28,920 bases of DNA, taken from NCBI GenBank assembly GCA_031421935.1, contig JANOPQ010000201.1, forward strand, positions 1-28,920, read 5' to 3'. Both the position numbers and the translations under genes were made by a program. Shown here piece by piece: positions 16,132 through 23,392 of the stretch (positions are counted from its first letter, which is position 1; each line of letters starts with the position of its first letter). A model generated the notes under the pieces. That model was not told where the DNA came from, did no database searches, and saw only the letters and a list, made by a program, of their open reading frames with translations. This DNA comes from JAJTFW01 sp031421935 (GTDB lineage Bacteria; Bacteroidota; Bacteroidia; AKYH767-A; OLB10).

Positions 16132-16491
16132 TTAATTAAATTTCTGTATTAGTAGCGGAGTAAAAATTAAAACTCCAATAATTGCAGCGGTTATAGCAGT
16201 GATAAGAACAGCACCTGCCGCTAAATCTTTTATTTTTCCTGCAGATGGATGTTGTTGAGGTGAAATAAAATTCACAATTTCTTCAATGGCGGTATTAAAT
16301 GCTTCTGCTGCATGGACCAACCCGATAGCAAGTACAAGTAAGACCCATTGTTTCAGTGATACATGTAACCAACATCCCATTCCAACAACGAACACCGTGG
16401 CTAAAAGATGAATGCGTACATTGCCTTCTGAAGTAATATAAAAATAGATACCTTTCCATGCATATGTAAAACTTTTAACTACTCTTGACAT
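16132..16491 (-). CDS. dgkA: Diacylglycerol/undecaprenol kinase family (DgkA)
   Basis: 119 aa integral membrane kinase with about three helices (26-46, 47-66, 92-116). The family signature EAFNTAIEEIVNF (63-75) and the following HPSAGKIKDLAAGAV (81-95) hold the catalytic Glu and metal-binding residues. It phosphorylates diacylglycerol or, as in most Gram-positive homologs, undecaprenol; sequence alone does not decide. The start ATG at 16491 lies 21 bp after the MarC-family stop, so the two are probably one transcript. Its 3' end meets that of the Ig-like gene only 23 bp away. Confidence 0.9.
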   Translation of the reverse strand: MSRVVKSFTYAWKGIYFYITSEGNVRIHLLATVFVVGMGCWLHVSLKQWVLLVLAIGLVHAAEAFNTAIEEIVNFISPQQHPSAGKIKDLAAGAVLITAITAAIIGVLIFTPLLIQKFN

Positions 16492-16512
16492 TCGATTTAG
16501 TTTGATCGGTTT

Positions 16513-17079
16513 TTAAAATCCCAAATTAGTTCGGAATAATTTAATTGCAATGGCCATCAATACAATTCCAAATACTTTTCTGATGATACTAATTCCCGCT
16601 TTCCCCAATAATTTCTCGATAGGCTCTACTAAACGGAGTACGATGTAAACCACGATCATATTAACGAAAATTCCTACTAATATATTTTCTGTGGAGTATT
16701 GTGATTGCAAAGAGATTAAGGTCGTCATAGTTCCGGTTCCAGCAATAAGAGGAAAAGCAATGGGAACGATGGATGCGGTTTCAGGAACTTCGTCTTTGTA
16801 CAATCGTATTCCTAAAATCATCTCCAACGCAAGGAAAAATATCACCAAGGATCCTGCAATCGCAAAAGAAGAAACATCAATACCAATTAGCTTTAAAATG
16901 CTTTCTCCTAAAAATAAAAACAGCACCATGATAAGTAATGAAGCGAAAGTGGCTTTTTCCGCGTGGATCATACCAACTCGTTTTCTAGTTTCTATGATTA
17001 CGGGTAAAGATCCAATAATATCAATCACCGCGAATAAAATCATGGAAATTGAAAGTATATCTTTGAAGACAAGATTCAT
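16513..17079 (-). CDS. MarC-family integral membrane protein
   Basis: 188 aa with about six predicted helices. The sequence fits the MarC family throughout: FAVIDIIGSLPVII (16-29), the charged loop ETRKRVGMIHAEKATF, IAGSLVIFFLALEMILG (74-90), and SIVPIAFPLIAGTGTMTTLI (103-122), the most conserved segment. The family is widespread in inner membranes. An early link to multiple antibiotic resistance is not upheld and the transported substrate, if any, is unknown. It is followed by dgkA after 21 bp. Confidence 0.9.
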   Translation of the reverse strand: MNLVFKDILSISMILFAVIDIIGSLPVIIETRKRVGMIHAEKATFASLLIMVLFLFLGESILKLIGIDVSSFAIAGSLVIFFLALEMILGIRLYKDEVPETASIVPIAFPLIAGTGTMTTLISLQSQYSTENILVGIFVNMIVVYIVLRLVEPIEKLLGKAGISIIRKVFGIVLMAIAIKLFRTNLGF

Positions 17080-17136
17080 AATTATTTAATTTATTTGGGT
17101 AAGTAAACGATAGTCAATTATTTTTCTTCAATACTA

Positions 17137-17577
17137 CTAATTCCCCCTTCCTTCGGCAAATATTTTAAATCGTTCTAGATAATCTTGCGAAGTTTTCATG
17201 AACGTTTTTTTCATTAAGGGTCCAATAAGCCACATGACTCCCGATAGCTTGAATGTACTTTCTGAAGTATACAAGGTTTTGTTTGGTTCAATTTCAACAA
17301 AGGATGCTTTGATATAATTTTTTACTCCGTTCATTTCATAATATCCTTCCATTTCATCGGGCAGATTATTGGAAATAATCGTTTCAATCATTTTGATTTT
17401 CCTTTTACCCATTTGAAATTCCATCCTCGACTTTGCTCCTGGTTTTCCAGGTTGTCCTTCAAAGGTCTCAAAGAGCACCAATCCAGGCATCCATTCTTTC
17501 AAATTTTCGGTGTTATCAAAAAGTTCCACTACACGTGCACGAGGCAAATTAATGTCGATTTGATTGAGGTAATTCAT
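17137..17577 (-). CDS. SRPBCC/polyketide-cyclase-like protein
   Basis: 146 aa, one START/SRPBCC (Bet v1-like) fold. It begins with the usual strand and helix LNQIDINLPRARVVELFDN, then W-M-P-G (ENLKEWMPGL), and ends with the long helix MKKTFMKTSQDYLERFKIF that closes the hydrophobic pocket. Such proteins bind lipids or other small hydrophobic molecules; the ligand is not predictable. A TAnnTTTG box is present 42 bp upstream on the minus strand. Its stop is 57 bp from the MarC-family start, so the group may be one operon. Confidence 0.82.
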   Translation of the reverse strand: MNYLNQIDINLPRARVVELFDNTENLKEWMPGLVLFETFEGQPGKPGAKSRMEFQMGKRKIKMIETIISNNLPDEMEGYYEMNGVKNYIKASFVEIEPNKTLYTSESTFKLSGVMWLIGPLMKKTFMKTSQDYLERFKIFAEGRGN

Positions 17578-17618
17578 TATTTTTTAACGGTTTTGCTTTT
17601 ATTGATTGGATTTCACTT

Positions 17619-17626
17619 CAAAGCTA
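17619..17626 (-). promoter_or_regulatory. Candidate -7 box TAGCTTTG for the SRPBCC gene
   Basis: On the minus strand the bases read TAGCTTTG, fitting TAnnTTTG, 42 bp before the ATG at 17577. The -33 region is not clear. Confidence 0.35.
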
Positions 17627-17773
17627 GTATTAATATTTTGTTTTCATTAAATTGGAAACGACTAATTATACAACTTGCCTCTAACCTTTAAAATCTAACC
17701 ACTCCATTTGCGAATCTCCCCCTGAAGTACTCTGCTTCTCTGCGACTTTGGGGCTTCCGCCTTCCGCTCTCCT

Positions 17774-17789
17774 CCCGATAGCTATCGGG
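17774..17789. repeat. 16-bp perfect palindrome CCCGATAGCTATCGGG, copy 3
   Basis: Same self-complementary 16-mer as at 7502 and 7660, inside a GC-rich intergenic stretch with CTCC/CTCT units (about 17715-17826). Confidence 0.8.
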
Positions 17790-17795
17790 ACTCCT

Positions 17796-17811
17796 CCCGA
17801 TAGCTATCGGA
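17796..17811. repeat. Palindrome copy 4, last base changed
   Basis: CCCGATAGCTATCGGA: one mismatch from the perfect palindrome, 22 bp after copy 3 and after the same CTCCT lead. The pair is 15 bp past the stop of the DUF1905/YdeI gene. Confidence 0.75.
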
Positions 17812-17826
17812 ACTCCGCTCTCCCAC

Positions 17827-18360
17827 CTAGCTCCCCACAAAAATCCTTCTCGCCGTTTCCTTTCCTTCTGGACACGCTTTTAAATTATTAATGAGTTTCA
17901 ACGCACGCTCAATTCTTTTATCAGAGTTCTTTACTCCCGAAACATAGTAAATAATATTTCTTTGCTTTCCAGGAGTTATGCTCATAAATCGTTTTTCAGC
18001 TTCTGGATCTTGCGCAAAAATTTCAATGAGCTCTTCTGGAACTTCCATTCCGAATTCACTGTTGTCGGGTTCGAGAATTACTTTTATAACATCGCCAAGT
18101 GCAATTGAAAATTGGTTGAGTTTCTTTTTACTTACCGTGATGTATCCTCTACCTTCACCCAAGGCCATCATCCCACATTGAAATGTTGGATGTTTGTTGA
18201 TGCTGCACAACAATCGTTGCTTATTGAGTCCGCCTAGTTTCTTTACAACGTTGGTAGGAACTTCAACATAATGCACGCCCATCAAATAGTCTAATTTACC
18301 AATGCGAGAGGCAAATGAAATTTTTTTATCAGACATCACCTGATTTTTTAATGAATCCAT
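17827..18360 (-). CDS. DUF1905 and YdeI/OmdA-type two-domain protein
   Basis: 177 aa from the ATG at 18360. An in-frame ATG at 18336 (MSDKKISF) would also fit, giving a start closer to the domain. Residues about 12-95 are DUF1905 (ASRIGKLDYLMGVHYVEVP; ALGEGRGYITVSKKKLNQF; GDVIKVILEPDN). Residues about 103-175 are the bacteriocin-protection YdeI/OmdA-type helical domain (EVPEELIEIFAQDPEAEKRF; TPGKQRNIIYYVSG; KRIERALKLINNL). The fusion is common in Bacteroidota; its function is not established. It lies between accC and repeat DNA and seems not to be part of the accBC operon. Confidence 0.85.
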   Translation of the reverse strand: MDSLKNQVMSDKKISFASRIGKLDYLMGVHYVEVPTNVVKKLGGLNKQRLLCSINKHPTFQCGMMALGEGRGYITVSKKKLNQFSIALGDVIKVILEPDNSEFGMEVPEELIEIFAQDPEAEKRFMSITPGKQRNIIYYVSGVKNSDKRIERALKLINNLKACPEGKETARRIFVGS

Positions 18361-18364
18361 CTAC

Positions 18365-18402
18365 AAAAAAACACACAGCAGAAATTGAATAATTCTTCTG
18401 TG
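18365..18402 (-). terminator. Weak terminator-like hairpin after accC
   Basis: On the minus strand, a CACAG...CTGTG pairing (18374-18378 with 18398-18402) is followed by a run of seven T (18365-18371). It lies just after the accC stop and before the next gene. The stem is short with a long loop, so the call is tentative. Confidence 0.3.
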
Positions 18403-18414
18403 AATTAAATACTA

Positions 18415-19752
18415 TTATTTCAACACAAAGTTTTCTAAAAACTTCGTGGTGTAATTTCCTTTTCTAAAATCTTCGTTCAACATCAATTGTTGATGGAAAG
18501 GAATCGTAGTTTTAATTCCTTCAATAACAAACTCACTCAAGGCACGCTCCATTGTTTGAATCGCTTCTTCACGTGTTTGCGCTATAGTAATCAACTTCGC
18601 AATCATGGAATCGTAATACGGCGGAATGGTGTATCCTGCGTAGATATGTGAATCGACACGAACGCCGTGTCCTCCCGGTTGATGCAATACGGTAATCTTT
18701 CCTGGACAAGGACGAAAATCGTTGTACGGATCTTCCGCATTGATTCGGCACTCAATCGCATGCATCGTAGGAATATGATTTTTTCCGCTGATGGGAACAC
18801 CGGCAGCAATCTTTATTTGCTCTTTAATTAAATCGTAGTTGATTACTTCTTCAGTAATGGTATGCTCCACTTGAATACGAGTGTTCATCTCCATGAAATA
18901 AAAATCACTGTGCTTATCTACTAAAAATTCAATGGTACCAACACCTTCGTAATTGCTGGCTAAGGTTGCTTTGATAGCAGCATCGCCCATCGCTTCACGC
19001 AATTTCTCCGTCATGAACGGACTTGGAGTTTCTTCTAATAATTTTTGATGGCGACGTTGAATTGAACAATCACGCTCACTCAAGTGACAAGCTTTTCCAT
19101 ATTGATCACCTGCAATTTGAATTTCAATATGACGTGGTTCCTCAATGTATTTTTCCATGTACAAACCATCGTTTCCAAAAGCGGCACCGGCTTCCGTTTG
19201 TGCATTCTCAAATGCTTTCATGATCTCATCTTCCTTCCACACAATGCGCATCCCTTTTCCACCACCACCAGCAGTTGCTTTAATAATGACAGGGTACTTC
19301 ATTTCATTGGCAACTATTTTTGCATGCTCTACATTTTCGAGCAATCCATCAGAACCAGGAATAGTAGGTACGCCTGCTTTCTTCATCGTCATCTTCGCAT
19401 TGGCTTTGTCGCCCATGGCATCAATTTGCTCTGGTGTTGCGCCAATAAATTTAACGCCATGCTTAGCGCAGATCGCTGAGAATTTTGAATTCTCACTCAA
19501 GAAACCATAGCCAGGGTGAATCGCATCGGCATTTGTAATTTCTGCAGCAGCCAAGATGCGTTGCATATTCAAATACGAATCACGACTAGGAGGAGGTCCA
19601 ATGCAAACCGCTTCATCCGCAAAACGTACATGCAAACTTTCTTTATCGGCCGTAGAATAAACGGCCACCGTGCGAATACCCATTTCTTTGCAAGTACGAA
19701 TGATTCGAAGTGCGATTTCGCCGCGATTGGCTATGAGAATTTTCTTAAACAT
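18415..19752 (-). CDS. accC: Biotin carboxylase subunit of acetyl-CoA carboxylase (AccC)
   Basis: AccC uses ATP and bicarbonate to carboxylate the biotin on AccB, the first half-reaction of malonyl-CoA formation. The 445-aa protein (E. coli has 449) starts FKKILIANRGEIALRIIRTC. The ATP-grasp glycine loop is KATAGGGGKGMRIV. It also has EKYIEEPRHIEIQIAGD, LSERDCSIQRRHQKLLEE and the catalytic EMNTRIQVEHTITE with conserved Glu, Asn, Arg and Glu. The carboxylase C-domain (INAEDPYNDFRPCPGKI) is complete. The gene follows accB after 149 bp on the same strand, as usual. Confidence 0.97.
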   Translation of the reverse strand: MFKKILIANRGEIALRIIRTCKEMGIRTVAVYSTADKESLHVRFADEAVCIGPPPSRDSYLNMQRILAAAEITNADAIHPGYGFLSENSKFSAICAKHGVKFIGATPEQIDAMGDKANAKMTMKKAGVPTIPGSDGLLENVEHAKIVANEMKYPVIIKATAGGGGKGMRIVWKEDEIMKAFENAQTEAGAAFGNDGLYMEKYIEEPRHIEIQIAGDQYGKACHLSERDCSIQRRHQKLLEETPSPFMTEKLREAMGDAAIKATLASNYEGVGTIEFLVDKHSDFYFMEMNTRIQVEHTITEEVINYDLIKEQIKIAAGVPISGKNHIPTMHAIECRINAEDPYNDFRPCPGKITVLHQPGGHGVRVDSHIYAGYTIPPYYDSMIAKLITIAQTREEAIQTMERALSEFVIEGIKTTIPFHQQLMLNEDFRKGNYTTKFLENFVLK

Positions 19753-19901
19753 AAGTGTGACTTTGTAGAAAAGGCATTTCTTTTAGAAAATGCCCTTTAA
19801 TAATATTTATTTTAATCTTTGAGTGATCACTACACGTTAAAATAAAATTCCAAGAATTTAGTTGAAAAAAATGGAATGATAAAAAAACGATACTGATTTT
19901 T

Positions 19902-20375
19902 TTAAGATGGATCTACGAGGAATAACGGTGTATCATATTCTACTGGCTTGAGATTATCCACCAACACTTTTACGATGCGTCCAGAAACTTCCGATTCAAT
20001 CTCATTGAACAATTTCATGGCTTCAATAATGCAAAGCACATTTCCCGGCTTGATTTCGTCACCTACATTGGCTAGGATTGGTTTATCAGGACCAGAAGCG
20101 CGATAGAAGGTTCCAATCATCGGACTCTTGATCGTGATGTATTTGGAGTCATCAGCCACTGGAGCTGGGGCAGGAGCAGCAGGTGCTGCAGCCGCCGGAG
20201 CAGGAGCCGCCATTTGTGCCACCGGCATAGGAGCTGGAGCCGCATGATAAACTTGCTCTACTTTCGGACTACTGTTCTTGATGGTTATTTTGAAGTCTTT
20301 CAATTCAAGATTTACTTCACTTACACCCGCTTTAGCTACGAACTTTATGAGCTCTTCGATTTCCTTTTTATTCAT
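19902..20375 (-). CDS. accB: Biotin carboxyl carrier protein of acetyl-CoA carboxylase (AccB)
   Basis: 157 aa. Residues 1-35 form the N-terminal helical region (KKEIEELIKFVAKAGVSEVN), 45-76 an Ala/Pro-rich flexible linker, and 78-157 the biotinyl/lipoyl beta-barrel with the attachment motif CIIEAMKLFNEIE; biotinylated Lys is residue 121 (E. coli Lys122). The thumb-containing PMIGTFYRASGPDKP marks it as an AccB-type BCCP. Directly upstream lies the accessory hipBST-like operon rather than fabH or efp, which usually precede accB in related genomes. No clear promoter box was found in the 130-bp gap to hipT. Confidence 0.97.
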   Translation of the reverse strand: MNKKEIEELIKFVAKAGVSEVNLELKDFKITIKNSSPKVEQVYHAAPAPMPVAQMAAPAPAAAAPAAPAPAPVADDSKYITIKSPMIGTFYRASGPDKPILANVGDEIKPGNVLCIIEAMKLFNEIESEVSGRIVKVLVDNLKPVEYDTPLFLVDPS

Positions 20376-20461
20376 AAAGATGGATTATTTGAACCGCTAA
20401 AAATAGTCTAAAAAAGGACATTACAAGCTATTTTTTACTGAGTTTTAACTGATTTTAATCG

Positions 20462-20476
20462 AAAATGGACCATTTT
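20462..20476. repeat. Inverted repeat AAAATGG-A-CCATTTT upstream of accB
   Basis: A 7-bp perfect inverted repeat with a 1-base centre, in the gap between the hipT stop (20506) and the accB start (20375). The spacer is too short for an RNA loop, so if functional it would be a protein-binding site. Chance occurrence in AT-rich DNA is possible. Confidence 0.3.
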
Positions 20477-20505
20477 AGGCCTTTTTGATGGAAAAACCTA
20501 TCAAA

Positions 20506-21477
20506 TCATTTAGCAAAGAGTTGATCAAAGTTAACCTCAACCGCTTCTTTATACTTTCGTTTCCCTTCATCCGAAAGAAAGGATTTGTCGATAAAGGAAA
20601 ACAGATCAAGTTTTCGATCTTTAAAATCAGAGGCAATAGAAAGCAATAACTGTTCAAAAATTCCCAATCGTTTTCCGAATTCGATAAAATCAGAAATATT
20701 ATAATTGTAGAATTGCGATAATAAATGTTGCTGTGTTCTTTCCATCTCCTTAAATAAATTCATGGCAAGTTGTGAATCGTTGATGTGAAGTTTGGTGTTC
20801 ATCAAATCATATGATGGAGATAAAATCATATCGCCATCCGCCGATTCCAACAGAGAAATATTTTTTAAATGAACATCACCATTACCAGAAAGAAAATTAA
20901 AAATCAGAATGCGAACAAAATTTATTTGATCAATAGGATTCAGATATACACCTACATCTTCATAAGTAAAAGAATTATATTTATACATTCCATGATCGCT
21001 GTTTCTCGGAATTGCATTTAATACAGAAACAAAATCTTCTTGACGAAATGGAAGGCCCATTTTATTTCTATCAAATCTTTTCGTGATATAGGCAGGTTCG
21101 CCATTTGCAAAGCGCATGAAGGCACAATCAGCAGTAGATATTTTAAATAATTGACGAGCCATTGTCATGGTTAAATGTTCATTCGCGGGAGAGTCATTAA
21201 AAAGGTTGCGGCGTGAATCTAAGGAAGGCTTGATGATATACATCGATTCAATTTCCTTATTGGGAGCAAGCAATTTGTTTTTATTTCTACCCACAAATCC
21301 TTTGGGTTGTACTCCTGAAATACTAAATGCAGCAGGTTGCCCATTTATTTTATCTTGAATATCGATCCAATCAAAATCTAGTTGTGGAGGAACTTTAGAT
21401 CGTTCAAATAATTTTGTTTCACATGCTGAACAAAATCCAATGGTTTCATCCTTTAAGCATCCATGACAAACATTCAT
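20506..21477 (-). CDS. hipT: HipT-like kinase, HipA C-terminal type, with zinc-ribbon N-terminus
   Basis: 323 aa, equivalent to the HipA kinase core without its first subdomain. Residues 4-19 hold CHGC-x8-CSAC, a likely zinc ribbon. The Gly-rich loop is SISGVQPKG (52-60), with Ser52 and Ser54 matching the paired serines autophosphorylated in E. coli HipT. Later motifs are IIKPS (81-85), YITKRFDR (130-137), catalytic SGNGDVHLKNISLLE (197-211; Asp201, Asn206) and metal-binding SPSYDLMNT (220-228; Asp224). The 23-residue Asp-Asp spacing fits the family. HipA kinases phosphorylate aminoacyl-tRNA synthetases and stop growth; the target here is unknown. The ATG overlaps the preceding gene by 4 bp. 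The symbol is by family, not proof of the same target. Confidence 0.88.
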   Translation of the reverse strand: MNVCHGCLKDETIGFCSACETKLFERSKVPPQLDFDWIDIQDKINGQPAAFSISGVQPKGFVGRNKNKLLAPNKEIESMYIIKPSLDSRRNLFNDSPANEHLTMTMARQLFKISTADCAFMRFANGEPAYITKRFDRNKMGLPFRQEDFVSVLNAIPRNSDHGMYKYNSFTYEDVGVYLNPIDQINFVRILIFNFLSGNGDVHLKNISLLESADGDMILSPSYDLMNTKLHINDSQLAMNLFKEMERTQQHLLSQFYNYNISDFIEFGKRLGIFEQLLLSIASDFKDRKLDLFSFIDKSFLSDEGKRKYKEAVEVNFDQLFAK

Positions 21478-21800
21478 TCTTGAATAATTTTTTTAAGTGT
21501 AATGGCACCGATGGTATCCTTTTCACAAGTATGCATCAGTAAGCTCCAATCGTCATTCAGATCAATGCCTAATGCTTTACATTGAATTTCTCTATTGTAT
21601 CCTTCGCTCAACATCGATTGAAAATTAGAGAAAAGATAAGGTGAAAAATATTTTTTTTGGGATGTAGGCATATTTACTGAAATGGGAAAAGTATTTTTAT
21701 TGTTTAAAAATGCATCTTCATATTCAAAATAAAATCCATCCACATCACGCCAGAGATACCCTGCTCTTATTCTTCCTTTATAAATCACTTCTAATTTCAT
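21474..21800 (-). CDS. hipS: HipS-like protein, HipA N-terminal subdomain as a separate gene
   Basis: 108 aa. The sequence fits the HipA N-terminal subdomain 1 (Couple_hipA): LEVIYKGRIRAGYLW, then GFYFEYEDAFLNN, FPISVNMPTSQKKYFSP and FSNFQSMLSEGYNREIQ. In E. coli HipBST the corresponding small protein, not HipB, is the main antitoxin of the kinase. By analogy this one may bind and restrain the following HipT. It overlaps hipB and hipT by 4 bp (ATGA) on each side, so translation is probably coupled. It is not an N-terminal fragment of a broken hipA: both junctions are clean overlaps with their own starts. Confidence 0.85.
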   Translation of the reverse strand: MKLEVIYKGRIRAGYLWRDVDGFYFEYEDAFLNNKNTFPISVNMPTSQKKYFSPYLFSNFQSMLSEGYNREIQCKALGIDLNDDWSLLMHTCEKDTIGAITLKKIIQE

Positions 21801-22003
21801 TTGCCTTTTACTTGAATTGTAATTTCTAAATTTAAGAAGTGAAAAATCAGGTTTAGTGTTTCGTATGACGGATTGGCTTTTCCACTTTCAATTTGTGATA
21901 AGGTAACAATGGATAGTCTAGTATACTCGGCCAATCGCTGTTGCGAAATGGACATCACTTTACGCCTTTCCTTGATTTTTTGACCTATTTCAACAATTGT
22001 CAT
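21797..22003 (-). CDS. hipB: HipB-like XRE-family DNA-binding protein
   Basis: 68 aa, one Cro/C1-type helix-turn-helix. It runs IGQKIKERRKVMSISQQRLA (6-25), the recognition-helix part YTRLSIVTLSQIESGKANPS (27-46) and YETLNLIFHFLNLEI (47-61). As first gene of the operon it should repress its own promoter, probably through the AT-rich palindromes at 22013-22143, and may assist neutralisation of the kinase. It is short beside E. coli HipB (88 aa in K-12), lacking a C-terminal tail. It precedes hipS with a 4-bp overlap. Confidence 0.87.
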   Translation of the reverse strand: MTIVEIGQKIKERRKVMSISQQRLAEYTRLSIVTLSQIESGKANPSYETLNLIFHFLNLEITIQVKGK

Positions 22004-22012
22004 GTTTAACTA

Positions 22013-22143
22013 TATTTAAATATTTATAGCAAAGTTAGAGAATTTCGAGATAAATGTCGTAAATATTTAAGTATAATGTAAATTATATCACGTAAAATAG
22101 AAAAAATAGTAAATTGTCATTAAAGTTTAAATATATTTAAATA
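22013..22143. promoter_or_regulatory. Candidate HipB operators: three TATTTAAATA-type sites
   Basis: TATTTAAATA (self-complementary) occurs at 22013-22022 and 22134-22143, and TATTTAAGTA, with one change, at 22064-22073. The third site is part of a perfect 16-bp palindrome, TTTAAATATATTTAAA (22126-22141). The first site lies between the predicted -7 box and the hipB start codon, where a bound repressor would block transcription. AT-rich DNA makes chance matches more likely, so binding is inferred. Confidence 0.42.
22030..22037 (-). promoter_or_regulatory. Candidate -7 box TAACTTTG for the hipBST-like operon
   Basis: On the minus strand the bases read TAACTTTG, fitting TAnnTTTG, 26 bp before the hipB ATG. 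It is flanked by the TATTTAAATA sites. Confidence 0.4.
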
Positions 22144-22247
22144 ATTGAGATCGGTTTAATGATCCTATACGTGGAAGAATGAAACGTATAGATGTATTAA
22201 GTAATGTAAATGAAATGGATATGATAATCGGTAAATGCAGCTTCCGA

Positions 22248-22697
22248 CTAGCTCCCTTCCACCAATTTCTTTATCGCTATCAAAATCGGATTCCAGCCTT
22301 CCCCATTATTATAGCTTTCCTCGTATCTTCTTTCTCCTTCGGCCACTTTTGAATAATCGCCTTGAGTAACGGTAAATAAAACACCATCGCTTTTTTCTTC
22401 CAATAGATAGGTCACTGACAAATAATTTTCGGGAATATCTTCCATCGTGCTGTTGGGATCAAAAACGGTGTACACTAATTTTTGATGAGGTTCGAACACC
22501 AACACTTTTCCTTTTACAAAAACCATTTTTTGTCCTTCGTAACTTCCTTCCCACAATAAATCGCTACCAATTTTCCAGTCGGAGATGGCTTCACAACCGA
22601 ACATATACAGTTTTGTTTTAGATGGATTCACCAAGGCATCCCAAACATTTTGGTTGGAGGAATTAATTTGAATTGAATTGACAATTGTTTTTTCCAT
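22248..22697 (-). CDS. SRPBCC / AHSA1-like protein
   Basis: 149 aa. It starts with the typical VNSIQINSSNQNVWDALVNP strand-helix of the AHSA1 (activator of Hsp90 ATPase homolog 1) branch of the SRPBCC superfamily. It continues with DWKIGSDLLWEGSYEGQK, FEPHQKLVYTVFDP, LSVTYLLEEKSDGVLFTVTQ and a final helix EGWNPILIAIKKLVEGS. Proteins of this type bind small hydrophobic ligands or act as stress-linked factors; no role can be assigned here. A TAnnTTTG box lies 28 bp upstream. It is not related to the hip operon except by place. Confidence 0.83.
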   Translation of the reverse strand: MEKTIVNSIQINSSNQNVWDALVNPSKTKLYMFGCEAISDWKIGSDLLWEGSYEGQKMVFVKGKVLVFEPHQKLVYTVFDPNSTMEDIPENYLSVTYLLEEKSDGVLFTVTQGDYSKVAEGERRYEESYNNGEGWNPILIAIKKLVEGS

Positions 22698-22725
22698 GGA
22701 CGTTAAAATTAAAATGCGATGATTG

Positions 22726-22733
22726 CAAACTTA
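22726..22733 (-). promoter_or_regulatory. Candidate -7 box TAAGTTTG for the AHSA1-like gene
   Basis: On the minus strand the bases read TAAGTTTG, fitting TAnnTTTG, 28 bp before the ATG at 22697, in the 56-bp gap after the DUF998 stop. Confidence 0.38.
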
Positions 22734-22753
22734 GTGAAATCATCTTGGACTCA

Positions 22754-23374
22754 TTATTTTTTTGTTTCGATGGCAAATAATATCATCCAAAGGAGAATGG
22801 TTCCTTCCGTTACTCTTTGAATGAGTCCAATAAACGGAGATGACATTTCACTGAAAAAGATGATGACTAAGAAGAAAGATAAAATACCAAGGAACATACT
22901 TAGTCTCGATAAAGAAATATATTTATTTACATTCTTTAATGCAGTGCCAATTAAAATGATGCTAAAGGGGACAATCAAATAAGTAAGTAATCCAGTTGTA
23001 TTGTGAATGAATTGAGATGTACTAGGGTCGATGAGTTCTTTATTGCAACCTGCATCGCATGGAAAAATACTCACTAATACAGTAGCTAATCCGTAAAAAA
23101 TTCCGAAGAGGGAAAGTCCTAATTTTACTTTTTTTGATGAACTGAAAATTCTTTTTGCGTGAATTGAAAATAGAAAAATAAAAATTCCACTGGGTATAAA
23201 TCCAAACATGCGCAAATAAATTCCATAAGGAGAATCAATCGCATACGATTCACTTATTAATTGCGAAGTATGACTATAATTTTCAAATTGAAATCCGGCG
23301 AGTAGGGTAGTAACAATAAAAAGTGTAGCACCCAAAATACCGTATTGAAATGCTTTTTGATTAATTCTATTCAT
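22754..23374 (-). CDS. DUF998-family membrane protein
   Basis: 206 aa with about six predicted helices (near 12-29, 53-69, 82-102, 122-146, 151-174 and 181-200). The order GILGATLFIVTTLLAGFQFE, YSHTSQLISESYA, a short loop with SIFPCDAGCN between helices, and IHNTTGLLTYLIVPFSIIL is that of DUF998. Both the CDAGC loop and the following His are usual in it. Function unknown. The start lies 18 bp from the stop of the NTF2-like gene, so they are probably co-transcribed. Confidence 0.82.
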   Translation of the reverse strand: MNRINQKAFQYGILGATLFIVTTLLAGFQFENYSHTSQLISESYAIDSPYGIYLRMFGFIPSGIFIFLFSIHAKRIFSSSKKVKLGLSLFGIFYGLATVLVSIFPCDAGCNKELIDPSTSQFIHNTTGLLTYLIVPFSIILIGTALKNVNKYISLSRLSMFLGILSFFLVIIFFSEMSSPFIGLIQRVTEGTILLWMILFAIETKK

Positions 23375-23392
23375 ATGTTTCTTATTCTTTAC

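Noticed and set aside
16127..16142. AAATTTAATTAAATTT palindrome between converging genes
   Set aside because: Perfectly symmetric, but pure A/T and partly inside the dgkA stop region; likely by chance in AT-rich DNA.
16691..17089. 132-codon plus-strand frame across the MarC-family gene
   Set aside because: Antisense to a complete, well-matched MarC-type frame; no family match or start context.
18569..19510. Open frames on both strands across accC
   Set aside because: They are shadows of the strongly conserved accC coding frame and match no family.
21474..21800. hipS/hipT as a broken single hipA
   Set aside because: The junction is a clean ATGA overlap with proper start and stop, both parts end at domain borders, and the kinase has its own zinc-ribbon-like head.
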